Counted from the stretch's first letter, positions 1 to 9,256 are shown. The stretch: 64,000 nucleotides of DNA from Alphaproteobacteria bacterium (GCA_030066595.1 JASJBI010000035.1:1-64000), one strand, 5' to 3'. Translations and numbers: made by a program. Notes: generated from the letters alone by a model not told the origin.

Positions 1-1287
1 TCGACCACCTACCAGGAATACCGCACCCATTTCGAGCACGACCGGGCCCTGGTCCGCCGCTTCCAGAAGATCGACGTCAACGAGCCCAGCCTGGACGAGA
101 CGGTCAAGATCCTGCAGGGCCTGAAACCCTACTACGAAGCGCATCACGGGGTCCGCTATATGCCGAGCGCACTCCGCAGCGCGGCGGAGCTTTCGGCCAA
201 GTACATCGGCGACCGCAGGCTGCCCGACAAGGCGATCGACGTGATCGACGAGGCCGGCGCCTCGCAGAGGCTGCTGCCGCCCAACAAGCGCCGCAAGACC
301 GTGGGCGTCAAGGATATCGAAACGGTGGTCGCCAAGATCGCCCGGATCCCGCCGAAATCGGTTTCCCAGAACGACAAGGCCTCGCTGAAGACCCTGGAGC
401 GCGACCTCAAGACCGTGGTCTTCGGCCAGGACGAGGCGATCGAGGCGCTCTCGGCCGCGATCAAGCTGGCCCGCGCGGGCCTGCGCGAGCCCGAAAAGCC
501 GATCGGCTGCTACCTCTTCTCCGGCCCGACCGGCGTCGGCAAGACCGAAGTGGCCCGGCAATTGGCCCATTCCCTCGGGGTCGAGCTCATGCGCTTCGAC
601 ATGTCGGAGTACATGGAACAGCACTCGGTCTCGCGCCTGATCGGCGCGCCGCCGGGCTATGTCGGGTTCGACCAGGGCGGCCTGCTGACCGACGCAGTCG
701 ACCAGCATCCTTACTGTGTGCTGCTCTTGGACGAGATCGAGAAGGCCTACCCGGACCTGTTCAACATCCTGCTGCAGGTCATGGACTACGGAAAGCTGAC
801 CGACCACAACGGCAAGACGGTCGACTTCCGCAACGTCATCCTGATCATGACCACCAACGCGGGGGCGGCGGAACTGGCCAAGCCGGCGATCGGCTTCGCA
901 CGCCAGGAACGCCGCGGCGAGGACGAGGACGCGATCAACCGCCTGTTCTCGCCGGAGTTCCGCAACCGCTTGGATGCGGTCATTCCGTTCGGGAAGCTGA
1001 CGCCCGAGATCGTCGCCTGCGTGGTCGACAAGTTCGTGATGCAGATGGAGGCGCAGCTGGCCGATCGCAACGTGACGATCGCGCTGACCGCCGCCGCGCG
1101 CGGCTGGCTGGCCAAGACCGGCTACGACCCGCTCTACGGCGCGCGGCCCCTGGCGCGCGTCATCCAGGAGCACGTCAAGAAACCGCTGGCCGAGGAGCTG
1201 CTGTTCGGCAGGCTGGCGAAGGGCGGCACGGTCTGGGTCGACGTGAAGAACGGCGCGCTTGCGTTCACCTATTGCGGGCCTGACTGA
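1..1287 (+). CDS. clpA: ATP-dependent Clp protease ATP-binding subunit ClpA (5' end outside window)
   Basis: ClpA is the AAA+ unfoldase that feeds substrates to the ClpP peptidase in the cytosol. The reading frame is open from base 1, so the N domain and most of the first AAA module are missing. The 428 residues seen cover the end of D1 (TTYQEYRTHFEHDRAL, then the YIGDRRLPDKAIDVIDEA block) and a complete D2. D2 has Walker A GPTGVGKTE near fragment residue 175, Walker B VLLLDEIEK near 241, and the GYDPLYGARPLARVIQ sensor-2 region near the end. The pore loop region YVGFDQGG and the MSEYME segment identify ClpA rather than ClpB or ClpC. It converges on the minus-strand AspT-type gene with an 80-base gap in which no terminator hairpin is obvious. 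Confidence 0.97.
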   Translation, partial: STTYQEYRTHFEHDRALVRRFQKIDVNEPSLDETVKILQGLKPYYEAHHGVRYMPSALRSAAELSAKYIGDRRLPDKAIDVIDEAGASQRLLPPNKRRKTVGVKDIETVVAKIARIPPKSVSQNDKASLKTLERDLKTVVFGQDEAIEALSAAIKLARAGLREPEKPIGCYLFSGPTGVGKTEVARQLAHSLGVELMRFDMSEYMEQHSVSRLIGAPPGYVGFDQGGLLTDAVDQHPYCVLLLDEIEKAYPDLFNILLQVMDYGKLTDHNGKTVDFRNVILIMTTNAGAAELAKPAIGFARQERRGEDEDAINRLFSPEFRNRLDAVIPFGKLTPEIVACVVDKFVMQMEAQLADRNVTIALTAAARGWLAKTGYDPLYGARPLARVIQEHVKKPLAEELLFGRLAKGGTVWVDVKNGALAFTYCGPD

Positions 1288-1367
1288 GCCTCTGCGCCGT
1301 CGATTGCCGACGTTTGGTCGTCGGATGGCGGCAAGTCCGCGGCGGTGGCGGCCCTCGCCCGCAAGGT

Positions 1368-3263
1368 TCAGGACAGGATCATGGCGACGTAGCCGCCGAC
1401 CAGGGCCGTAACCGTGCCAATGGCGTAGGTCACGGGATAGGGGGCCGCGGCCGCCGCACTTTTCGATTCGTCGCAGATCGCGTTCAGGCCGGGCGTGTTG
1501 TTGCGCGCGCCCGTCGTGGCCCCGGCGGCGACGACCGAGTTCATCTTGAAGTGCTTGAAGCCGATCACGAAGGCCACGAATGGCGGCAGCAACGCCGCCA
1601 GCGTGCCGATCAGCGCCACCCAGATCACGGTCGTGCCCTGGAACGACTGGATGACCTTCGGGCCGACGTTGGCGGCCAGCACGGCCACGAACATGTTGAG
1701 CCCGATGTCCTGCAGGAAGCTGCGGGCGCCCTCGCTGACCGGGCCCCCGAACTCCGGATTGCGGCTGCGCAAGTAGCTGACGCAGATTCCCGCGAGCAGA
1801 CAGCCGGCCGAGGAGCCGAGGGCGAAGGGAATGCCGCCGATCGTCACGGTGAAGATGCCGACGAGATAGCCGACCGCCATGGCGACCGCCAGGAACGTGA
1901 CCTCGGTGGCCATGGTGTCCAGGATCGGGCGGCCGCCGAGTGCCTTGGCCGCGCGCTGGATGCACCAGGCGGGCCCGACGATGCGCGCGACGTCGCCGAA
2001 TTCGATGACCGTTTGCGGCCCGAGCGGCATCTGCTGGCCCTGACGGAACAGCGCCTTGAGCTGCAGTCCGAAGCCGACCTCGCGGTCCAGGTCGGCCACG
2101 GTCTTGCCGCTCATCTCCCGCGATCCGATGCGCAGGTCGGCGGCCTCGAGCTGGATGTTACGGGCTGTGGGATCGTCGACCTCGGGACCGACCGTTGCCT
2201 GCCCCTTGAGGATCATGTCGTCGACGTCGGCGCGCACCGCGATCACGTCGCCCTGCTGGATGGTCGGGTTGTCCGCGGGCTCGATGACCGCGCCGTCGCG
2301 GACGACGCGCAGGACCGGCGCGCGCGGATGCAGGTCGAAGAGCTGCTCGATGGTCTTGCCGGCGAACGCCTCGTGCTCGACCCGGAAGGCCCGGATGTCG
2401 AGCGGCGAGAACCCGAGCGTGAGCGACCCGGCCGCACCCGGTACCGGTTCGGTCGCCCCGCCGCTCATTTCCGCCTCGGCCTGCTTCGCGTCGGCGACCG
2501 CGTCCCGGCCGAACATCTGCGGCAGGTAGCGGATGAGCAGGATGGTGCCGATGCTCGACAGGATGTAGCTGATCGCGTAGCCGGCGGCGATGTTGGCGCC
2601 GACCTGGTCGGCCGATGTCCCCTCGGGCGGGTTCCACGCGCCGCTCTGCAATGCCGAGGTGGCGACGCCGATAACCGCGGTGACGGTGTGGCTGCCGGCG
2701 ATGAGCCCGGCGGCAAAGCCCGGCTCGAGGCCGGCCAGCGCGGCGCCGCCGAAGGAGAGGATCCAGTTGAGCGCCCAGACCACGAGAGCGATGACGACGA
2801 GCGGAAAGGCGCCGGCCTTCAGGCCGGCGAAGAACTGCGGGCCGACCCGGAGCCCGAGGGCGTACATGAACAGCAGCATGAAGATCGTCGAGACCAGGCC
2901 CGGGATCGAATAGGTGATGTCGAAGCCCAGCTTCGCGACGAGCGAGATCGCCACGCCGGTCAAGAGGGTCCCGGCGGTCGGGCCCAAGGAAATGCCTCCG
3001 ACGCTGAGCCTGCCGAGCGGATAGCCGAGGGCCAGGGCGAGCAACAGGAAGACGAACTGCTGCTTGTCGAGGAGCTCGAAGAAGCCGTGCAGGCCGCGCT
3101 CGATCACCGGCTCGAAGATCGTGAGCGCCCCACCACCGACCCGCTCGGCTTCGGCCGCGGCCGCCTCGGCCGCCGGCGCGGCGCCGGCGCTCACGGCGCA
3201 GAGCAGCACCAGGGCGGCAGCGCGCGCAACGCACGGCCGCATGAAGGTCCGGCGCCTCACCAT
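1368..3263 (-). CDS. AspT-family aspartate:alanine-type exchanger (second paralogue)
   Basis: A 631-residue inner-membrane protein of the AspT/YidE/YbjL (AAE) antiporter family. Layout: signal-like hydrophobic N terminus, first block of membrane helices (about residues 45-230), two soluble TrkA-C/RCK_C-type regions (about 265-430), then a second helix block ending GGYVAMILS. Family members exchange dicarboxylic amino acids for a neutral product; AspT does aspartate for alanine. It is the last gene of the minus-strand operon. Its ATG overlaps the upstream stop (ATGGTGA, 7 bases), suggesting translational coupling. An alternative ATG at 3242 has a GGTGAGG upstream and gives a cleaner signal peptide (MRPCVARAAALVLL). 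It is clearly diverged from the paralogue at 6871-8865, so its substrate may differ (glutamate or another amino acid); the substrate is inference only. Confidence 0.88.
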   Translation of the reverse strand: MVRRRTFMRPCVARAAALVLLCAVSAGAAPAAEAAAAEAERVGGGALTIFEPVIERGLHGFFELLDKQQFVFLLLALALGYPLGRLSVGGISLGPTAGTLLTGVAISLVAKLGFDITYSIPGLVSTIFMLLFMYALGLRVGPQFFAGLKAGAFPLVVIALVVWALNWILSFGGAALAGLEPGFAAGLIAGSHTVTAVIGVATSALQSGAWNPPEGTSADQVGANIAAGYAISYILSSIGTILLIRYLPQMFGRDAVADAKQAEAEMSGGATEPVPGAAGSLTLGFSPLDIRAFRVEHEAFAGKTIEQLFDLHPRAPVLRVVRDGAVIEPADNPTIQQGDVIAVRADVDDMILKGQATVGPEVDDPTARNIQLEAADLRIGSREMSGKTVADLDREVGFGLQLKALFRQGQQMPLGPQTVIEFGDVARIVGPAWCIQRAAKALGGRPILDTMATEVTFLAVAMAVGYLVGIFTVTIGGIPFALGSSAGCLLAGICVSYLRSRNPEFGGPVSEGARSFLQDIGLNMFVAVLAANVGPKVIQSFQGTTVIWVALIGTLAALLPPFVAFVIGFKHFKMNSVVAAGATTGARNNTPGLNAICDESKSAAAAAPYPVTYAIGTVTALVGGYVAMILS

Positions 3264-3907
3264 ATCAGCGGCGCCACCAGCCCGCCGAGCCACGACTCGA
3301 GCAGGCTTGCCGGGGTTGGGTCCTGTGCCTCCAAGTGCAGGGCCGTCGTCCAGATCCGACCGACCAACAGGAGCAGCCCCAGATAGGCGAGCCCCAGCGT
3401 GACATTGGTGCGCCTGGGAAAGGGAGAACGCAGCAGCGAGACCGCCGGTCCCAGATAGACGGCCACGCCCCAGGCGATGCCGCCGCAGGTATCCATTGCG
3501 GCGTTGATCAGCGCGAGCATCTCTGCCTGCTGCCGATCCGGCAGCGCCACGAGTTCGAATTCCGCGTGGAAGGCGCCGAAGAAGCCGGCCACCGTCTGGG
3601 CCAGGGCCAGGTACATCAGCAAGTCGCCGGCCGGCAGAGACCAGTGGGAGCAGAAGCCGTCCTGGTCCGTGGCGCAGGAGGCGATCAAACTGATCATCGA
3701 CACGATCGACAGCGCCAGGCTCATGAACAGAGCCGTGGCCGCGGAGACGTGCAGCGATTGCTCGATGCCCGGCAGCGCAATGCCGCCGCCAAGGGTCTGC
3801 AGCTCTTTGATCTGAAAGGTGATGATCGCGAGGTTGAAGCCGAGGATCGTGAGCCGCGCGCGCATCACGTTGAGGTTCACACGGACCGGCTCCTGCGTCT
3901 CCGCCAT
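3257..3907 (-). CDS. Membrane protein of unknown function, in the aspartate operon
   Basis: A 216-residue protein with four or five hydrophobic segments (about residues 12-32, 48-68, 85-105, 135-157 and 168-188). I do not recognise the family. ATG at 3907 is preferred because a GGAGG lies 8 bases upstream. It sits between the asparaginase gene (86-base gap) and an AspT-type exchanger, whose start codon it overlaps, so the two are probably made in a coupled way. Conserved-looking features are two cysteines close together in CATDQDGFC and a soluble loop EFELVALPDRQQ. A role as accessory subunit, ammonia or CO2 channel, or small-molecule exporter is possible from context, but nothing in the sequence establishes it. 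Confidence 0.8.
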   Translation of the reverse strand: MAETQEPVRVNLNVMRARLTILGFNLAIITFQIKELQTLGGGIALPGIEQSLHVSAATALFMSLALSIVSMISLIASCATDQDGFCSHWSLPAGDLLMYLALAQTVAGFFGAFHAEFELVALPDRQQAEMLALINAAMDTCGGIAWGVAVYLGPAVSLLRSPFPRRTNVTLGLAYLGLLLLVGRIWTTALHLEAQDPTPASLLESWLGGLVAPLIW

Positions 3908-3992
3908 CGGAACTGCCTCCGCCCCCCATGCGGATCGCTCTACCGGCCAGCGGCACGAGCCGCACGTCACGGCTGAAGGGTGATCGACCCTC

Positions 3993-5087
3993 TCAGTACT
4001 CCATGAACATCTTCTGGATCTTGCCGGGATCCTTTGTCTTCATCAGCGCGAGTTGAAGCAGGATGCGGGCTTTCTGGGGATTGAGTTCCTGGGCAGCGAC
4101 GAATCCCAGCTTGTCGTCATCGACCTCGATATTGCGCTTGACGACACCCTTGCCCACCCGGGCGCTGCGGACGACGACGATGCCGTCCTTCGCTGCCTTT
4201 CCGAGGGCGTCGAGGGCCGGATCCGTCATGTTGCCGTCACCGACACCGGCGATAACGATGCCCCTGGCGCCCGCCTTGATGGCCGCTTCGATCAGGTCGC
4301 TGCTCAGGTTGGCGTGGGCATAGACGATGGCCACGTCCGGCAGCTCTGTGACGTCGTTGGAGATCGAGAACTCGCTCTTGGTGGTGTGACGTTTCTCGGT
4401 GGGCGAGAAGAACCGGCACTTGCCCGTATCGCACACGCCGGCAAGGCCGCGATTGGGCGACTTCATCGCATTCGGATGGGTCGTGTCGGTCTTGGTGATC
4501 TCGGCCGCATAGTGGATCTCGTCGTTCATCAACACCAGCACGCCGCGCCCCTTGGCCTGGGGTGAGCCGGCGACAACGACCCCGTTGTAGATGTTCATCG
4601 GACCATCGGCGCTGAGCGCCGTCGCCGGACGCATGGCGCCCACGAGGACGACCGGCTTGTCGCTCTTGAGCGTCAAGTTGAGGAAGTAGGAGGTTTCCTC
4701 GATGGTATCCGTGCCATGCGTGACGACGGCGCCGGCAACCTCCGGCTTCGCCAGGGTCTCGGTGGCCGCCTTCAGGAGCTTCAGCCACACCGCGTCGTGC
4801 ATGTTCTGGCTGCCGATGTTCGCGACCTGCTGGCCACTGATGGTGGCGACGTCCTTGAGCTGTGGCACCGCGGTTTCGAGATCCTTGATCGAGAACGACC
4901 CGGCCTTGTAGCCCGGCGCGTTGGGGTCGGGCTGCTTGCCGGCGATGGTGCCCCCGGTCGCCAGGATGGCGACCGTCGGCTTGCCCGCCTGGGCCGAGGC
5001 GGCCCCCGAAGCCAGGAGTACGGCCGCCCCGGTGAGGGAAGACATCATCGCCGTCCCAAGCAGCATGACTGCCGATCGCAGAGTCAT
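3993..5087 (-). CDS. ansB: Periplasmic L-asparaginase (type II)
   Basis: Hydrolyses L-asparagine (often also glutamine) to aspartate and ammonia. A signal peptide (about residues 1-34, ending ASAQA) indicates periplasmic location. Both catalytic threonine motifs are present: ATGGTIAG (Thr47) and VVTHGTDTIEET (Thr126, Asp127). At 364 residues the length is normal for secreted type II enzymes. Its ATG overlaps the stop of the aspartate decarboxylase gene by four bases (ATGA), so it is translationally coupled to the enzyme that uses its product. Within the operon it supplies aspartate outside the inner membrane, where an AspT exchanger can take it up. The identification is firm; the relative preference for Asn over Gln cannot be read from sequence. 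Confidence 0.95.
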   Translation of the reverse strand: MTLRSAVMLLGTAMMSSLTGAAVLLASGAASAQAGKPTVAILATGGTIAGKQPDPNAPGYKAGSFSIKDLETAVPQLKDVATISGQQVANIGSQNMHDAVWLKLLKAATETLAKPEVAGAVVTHGTDTIEETSYFLNLTLKSDKPVVLVGAMRPATALSADGPMNIYNGVVVAGSPQAKGRGVLVLMNDEIHYAAEITKTDTTHPNAMKSPNRGLAGVCDTGKCRFFSPTEKRHTTKSEFSISNDVTELPDVAIVYAHANLSSDLIEAAIKAGARGIVIAGVGDGNMTDPALDALGKAAKDGIVVVRSARVGKGVVKRNIEVDDDKLGFVAAQELNPQKARILLQLALMKTKDPGKIQKMFMEY

Positions 5088-6715
5088 GATTTCTTTCTCT
5101 TCTTGCCGATTTCCTCTTGGAACAACTCGTAGTAGCTGTCGAGGAGCCTGCGGACCGCGGTTCCGATGGCCGCATACTGGTACTCGTTGAGGTTCGCCAG
5201 AGAGACCCGGGCCGATTCGTGGACATCGCCGAACCCGCCACCCGACATGAGCACGACGCCGGACTCTTGGGCGATCTTGAGCAACAGCTCACCCGGAACG
5301 ATCCGATCATGGATCCACCCGGCGAAGTCCCCCCCGTAGAGTTGCTCGGCGATGGGCCGCAGCGACAGCAGGGTGTAGTAGTCGGAACTGTCGGGATCCG
5401 GCTCCACTTGCAGTCCGACGGAACGATACAGCGTGGCGTGGCGCTCGCGGACCAGTCGCTTCATCGCGTCCTTGTAACTGTTCGCCGTGTCCATCAGTTC
5501 AAACAGCGAGAACAGCACCATCTGTACCTGCTGAGGCGTCGACAGGCCCGCGGTGTGATTGAGGGCGACGGTGCGGCTGTCCGCCACCATACGGTCGATC
5601 ATCTTGATCTTGCGCGGCTCGAGCGTTAACGGGCTATAGCGCTCGTCGAGCTTCTCCTTCTCCGACTCCGGAAGCTCGTGGAAGTTTCGATCGAGAACGT
5701 TGTCCTCATGAAGAGCGATGGCGCCGATACGCCACCCTGTCGCCCCGAAATACTTCGAGTAGGAGTAGACCAGGATCGTGTTGTGCGGGCACACCGCGAA
5801 GAGGGACACGAAATCGTCGACGAAGGTGCCGTAGACGTCGTCGGTCAAGACAATCAGGTCTTGCCGCTTGGTGTTGATGATATGCTCGAGCTTCTCGCGG
5901 CCCGCCTCGCCAACCTGCACGGCTGGCGGATTGCTTGGGTTGACGAGGAAGAAGGCCTTGATCTCCGGATCCAACAGCTTGTCGAACTCGGCCTCGGGGA
6001 CCTGCCACCCCTCGCGTCCGTCCGCTTCCAAGAAGACGATGTCCAGATCATATTCCTTGAGATGGGGAATCTCGAGGTAAGGCGTGAATATGGGCCGCGC
6101 GAGGGCGATCTTGTCACCCGGAACCAGCAGCTTGTTCAGACGCAGGCTGTTGAAGATATAGGTCATGGCGGCGGTGCCGCCTTCGGTCGCGAAGATGTCG
6201 ACGTTGCCGATAACCGGCTTACCGCCAGCCATTTCACGAATGAGGTACTGCTCGACGATTTTCTCCGTTACCACGAGCATGCGGTCGGGGACGGGGTAGT
6301 TGCAGGCGATGATGCCGCAGACCATCTCGTACAGGAAATCGGCCGCGTTTATCCCGAGATGATCGCGCACATAGGCGACGGCGGCGTGCAGAAACTGGAC
6401 CCCGGGAACGTCGCGGTTCTCGTGCACGAAGATCTCGAAGCGCGCTTCGACGCCGTCCTTCTGAGGGAAGGCACCGATACCCACCGGAATATGACCGAGG
6501 AAGCGCTGCGCCTCGTCGGTGGCGAACAGGCCGAGCTGCCAAAAACCATGTCGCGGTTCCGTCGCGACCCAGTTGGGGTTGCCGCGGCCGGCGTCGAGCA
6601 TCATCCGGTCCGCATCGGTCTTTGCTTGCTCGATGAGCACGCCCTTCACCTCGAAGGGGCTCAGCTCCATCAGCTTCGAGAAAGATTCAAGATCCATTTC
6701 GCCGACGTCGTTCAT
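5084..6715 (-). CDS. asdA: Aspartate 4-decarboxylase (PLP-dependent, aminotransferase fold I)
   Basis: Converts L-aspartate to L-alanine and CO2, consuming a proton; a cytosolic fold-type I PLP enzyme. The protein is 543 residues, as expected for the AsdA/AspD family. Motifs: NPSNPP (259-264), TDDVYGTF (291-298) and the PLP-lysine segment SYSKYFGATGWRIG with Lys321. ATG at 6715 is chosen because GAGGAG lies 9 bases upstream; the ATG at 6724 abuts that site. It follows aspT after a 155-base gap that contains an 8-bp inverted repeat (6829-6836 with 6854-6861), a possible attenuating or mRNA-stabilising hairpin. It overlaps ansB by ATGA. The aspT-asdA pairing matches the aspartate/alanine decarboxylation cycle described in Tetragenococcus. 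Confidence 0.95.
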   Translation of the reverse strand: MNDVGEMDLESFSKLMELSPFEVKGVLIEQAKTDADRMMLDAGRGNPNWVATEPRHGFWQLGLFATDEAQRFLGHIPVGIGAFPQKDGVEARFEIFVHENRDVPGVQFLHAAVAYVRDHLGINAADFLYEMVCGIIACNYPVPDRMLVVTEKIVEQYLIREMAGGKPVIGNVDIFATEGGTAAMTYIFNSLRLNKLLVPGDKIALARPIFTPYLEIPHLKEYDLDIVFLEADGREGWQVPEAEFDKLLDPEIKAFFLVNPSNPPAVQVGEAGREKLEHIINTKRQDLIVLTDDVYGTFVDDFVSLFAVCPHNTILVYSYSKYFGATGWRIGAIALHEDNVLDRNFHELPESEKEKLDERYSPLTLEPRKIKMIDRMVADSRTVALNHTAGLSTPQQVQMVLFSLFELMDTANSYKDAMKRLVRERHATLYRSVGLQVEPDPDSSDYYTLLSLRPIAEQLYGGDFAGWIHDRIVPGELLLKIAQESGVVLMSGGGFGDVHESARVSLANLNEYQYAAIGTAVRRLLDSYYELFQEEIGKKRKKS

Positions 6716-6870
6716 CTCAAACATCTCCTCTGGGTAGGTGTGTCCAACCGATCGATCCTGTGCACCCGCCCGGACGAGCAGCAGGACGATGACCAAATCC
6801 CAGGGGGTGCCCTGCCCCCTTGAAGGGCGGGAGGCGAAAGCACCGCGTGGCCACGCCTCCCAGCCGCCCC

Positions 6871-8865
6871 CTAACCGCCCGGCCCGGTTCCGATCATGAG
6901 CACGATGACCATGCCCCAGAGCGTGAGCAGCGTGTTGCTGACCGCATAGGGAACCGTGTAGCCGAGCATCGGCACGTTGCTCTTGGCGACGTCCGCGACC
7001 ATGGCGACCGACGCGGTGCTGGTGCGCGCGCCCCCGCAGCAGCCCAGATTGATGGCCGGGTCGAAGCGGAAGAGATACTTGCCGATCCACGGGGCGCACA
7101 GCATCGGGACCGAGGTCGCGACAATGCCCCACAGGAAGAGGGTGACGCCCGCCTCCTTCAGGCCCTCGATGAAGGTCGGACCCGCGGATATGCCGACAAC
7201 GGCGATGAACACGTTGAGGCCCACCGAGTTCATGAGCCACAGGGAGGGCGCCGGCACCTGACCGTAGATCGGACGCACCGCGCGCAGCCAGCCGAGGACG
7301 ATCCCGCCGATCAGCGCGCCGCCCGAGACCGAGAGCGTGACGGGCACGCCCCCGATGGTGACCGTGATCGCGCCGAGGAGCCCGCCGATGACCACGAAGA
7401 TGCCGACCCAGACCATGTCGGTCATCGACGACGGCCGGTCGGCATAGCCCATCGCCTTGATGATCTGGTCGGTATGGGTCTTGGTCCCGGAGAGGGTGAG
7501 GATGTCGCCACGATAGATCTGCGACTTGGCGAGGACGGGAATGTCCACCGAGACCGCACCCCGGGTGATCTTGGTCAGATAGACACCGCGGGTGAAGTCC
7601 TCCTTGGCCAGCTCCATCACGGTCTTGCCGTCGTAGTCCTTCTTGGTCATGACCATGTCCACGCTCTCGACCGGCACTTCGAGCAGTTCGCGGTCGGCGA
7701 CCTCGGTCGCGATCGGCGAGATCTGCTCGATCAGCCGCTCGGTCGGGCCCGATACCGCGACCACGTCGTTCGCTTTCAGCTTGGTCGTGGGCTCGATCTC
7801 GACGAGCTCTTCGCCGCGCCTGATGGCCTCGATGAAGACCTTGTTCTCGCCCTCGCCGACCGAGGCCTCGGCCTCGGCAACGGTCTTGCCGACGACGTTC
7901 GCCGACACCCTGAAGGTTCGCATCGAGAGCTGGTGCCACGCGGTGCCCGCGCCGCTCGCCGGCGCGCCCGCGGACATTTCCCTCTCGTAGCGCGCGCATT
8001 CGGCCTCGAGGTCCACGCCGAGCATCTTCGGGCCGAGGAAAGCCAGCACCCAGCCGGTGCCGACGGTGCCGTAGATGTAGCACACCGCATAGGCGACCGG
8101 CATGTAGTTGAGCTCGGCCCGCGCCTGCTCCGCGCTGAGACCGAGATTGCCGATGGCGTCCGTCGCGAGCCCGATCGAAGCGGAAATGGTCTGGGCGCCC
8201 GCGAGCAGGCCCGCCGCCAATCCCGGTCCGTAACCGGCGATAAGGGCGGCCACATAGACTGTCCCGAGGCACAGTAGGCAGATGACCACCGCGAAGATGG
8301 CCTGTGGGCCGCCGTCCCTCGCGATGCCGCGGACGAACTGTGGTCCCACCCCGTATCCGACCGCGAACAGGAAGAACAGGAAGAACATCGTCTTCACATG
8401 GGGTGAGATGTCGACATCGAGCTGCCCGAGGGCGACTCCCGTGAGCAGCACGCCGGTGACGGAGCCGAGGCTGAAGTTGCCGAGCTTGATGGCCCCGACC
8501 CAATAGCCGATCGCCAGCGTCAGGAAGATCACCAGCATCGGATTCTTGCGCAGGGTGTTGACGATCCAGAACTGGCTGGGCTCCGGACCCGTCGGCGCCG
8601 CCTCCTTGGCCTCCTCGCCCTCCTCGGCCTCCTCGTCTTCGTCCTGGGCCTGCGCCAGCTGGAGGGGCAAGGGCGCCTCTGTGGAATCCCGGGCCACGCC
8701 CGGTGCCGCGGGTGCGGCCGCCGCGATTTGATGCACCGGCCCGTCGAACGCGCTTTCGGTGTTCGCATGGGCGACGGCCGTCCAGCACAACGCACCAAGC
8801 GTCAGCAAGACCAGCGCGACGATCCGCGCCGAACGGCCGATAGGTTGGCTCGCGATCCACATCAT
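6871..8865 (-). CDS. aspT: Aspartate:alanine antiporter AspT
   Basis: A 664-residue AAE-family exchanger and first gene of the operon. ATG at 8865 (AAGGGGAG 7 bases upstream) gives a hydrophobic N-terminal segment (about 12-34), a low-complexity acidic stretch (about 74-89, rich in Glu and Asp), a first transmembrane block (about 108-290), two RCK_C/TrkA-C-like regions (about 310-470) and a second transmembrane block. Characteristic family pieces are the GSVTGVLLTGVALGQ and GGLLGAITVTIGGVP helices and the CCGGARTSTASVAM motif near the C terminus. In the known cycle, exchange of anionic aspartate for neutral alanine is electrogenic and, with internal decarboxylation, generates a proton-motive force. 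The long acidic periplasmic-looking N terminus is unusual and is absent from the second paralogue. Confidence 0.93.
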   Translation of the reverse strand: MMWIASQPIGRSARIVALVLLTLGALCWTAVAHANTESAFDGPVHQIAAAAPAAPGVARDSTEAPLPLQLAQAQDEDEEAEEGEEAKEAAPTGPEPSQFWIVNTLRKNPMLVIFLTLAIGYWVGAIKLGNFSLGSVTGVLLTGVALGQLDVDISPHVKTMFFLFFLFAVGYGVGPQFVRGIARDGGPQAIFAVVICLLCLGTVYVAALIAGYGPGLAAGLLAGAQTISASIGLATDAIGNLGLSAEQARAELNYMPVAYAVCYIYGTVGTGWVLAFLGPKMLGVDLEAECARYEREMSAGAPASGAGTAWHQLSMRTFRVSANVVGKTVAEAEASVGEGENKVFIEAIRRGEELVEIEPTTKLKANDVVAVSGPTERLIEQISPIATEVADRELLEVPVESVDMVMTKKDYDGKTVMELAKEDFTRGVYLTKITRGAVSVDIPVLAKSQIYRGDILTLSGTKTHTDQIIKAMGYADRPSSMTDMVWVGIFVVIGGLLGAITVTIGGVPVTLSVSGGALIGGIVLGWLRAVRPIYGQVPAPSLWLMNSVGLNVFIAVVGISAGPTFIEGLKEAGVTLFLWGIVATSVPMLCAPWIGKYLFRFDPAINLGCCGGARTSTASVAMVADVAKSNVPMLGYTVPYAVSNTLLTLWGMVIVLMIGTGPGG

Positions 8866-9256
8866 GGTCGGACTCCCCTTCACTTGTTCGCTTGTCTGAA
8901 GCAGCTCGGCGAGTGATGTGCCGTAGGTGGAAAAGCAGCTTGCTGCATGGCACGTGATGCTCGTGCTTGTTCGGACAAGAGTGTGTCAAAGGGGCACGTG
9001 CATCACTTGCCATTAAGTGACAGCGGGCCGCTTTCCCCGCCGCCCGCTCGTTGGTCGCTTTGGTGAGTCGCCGGCGGCGCGAGGCGGCACAAGCTGTGCA
9101 AGGCCTCCGGAGTGCTTCGCGGCGATCGCGATCACGACGGACTTGCGGCTGCCGATGGCGGCACCGGCCGCTAGTCCGTTCCTCTGCATGTTCTTGTGGA
9201 TCAGACCGATCGGTCTCTCGAGGTCGGCGAAGGGCGTCTCGACCGGCGGACTCGGT
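8866..9256 (-). promoter_or_regulatory. Leader and promoter region of the aspT operon
   Basis: No gene is credible in this 391-base gap. Reading on the minus strand from the operator at 9022-9004, it contains a TTGACA about 10 bases further on (possible -35), the sequence ACTCTTGTCC, then TTTTCCACCTAC and a GACAAGCGAACA box just before the aspT ribosome-binding site. These boxes recur, in the same order, upstream of the porin gene (12064-12219). A convincing -10 could not be assigned, so the transcription start is not placed. The part from 9030 to 9256 shows nothing recognisable. Confidence 0.55.
9004..9022 (-). promoter_or_regulatory. Candidate AraC-regulator operator, aspT operon
   Basis: Reads TGTCACTTAATGGCAAGTG toward aspT, 139 bases before its start codon. 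It contains an inverted CACTT/AAGTG pair. It is identical to the site before the porin gene and closely related to sites before glsA and the two duplicated AraC genes, all in the same orientation relative to the downstream gene. Confidence 0.65.

Noticed and set aside
1368..3965. An 865-residue fusion of the unknown membrane protein region and the exchanger
   Set aside because: The N-terminal 230 residues are out of frame with the real upstream gene; the exchanger has its own overlapping start at 3263.
5084..9013. A single 1309-residue minus-strand protein
   Set aside because: Its first two thirds lie out of frame over aspT; only the C-terminal part is the aspartate decarboxylase, which has its own ribosome-binding site and start at 6715.
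8866..9022. Sigma-54 promoter in the aspT leader
   Set aside because: GG and GC elements near GGCAAGTGATGC are 8 rather than 10 bases apart, and no sigma-54 activator gene is in the island.
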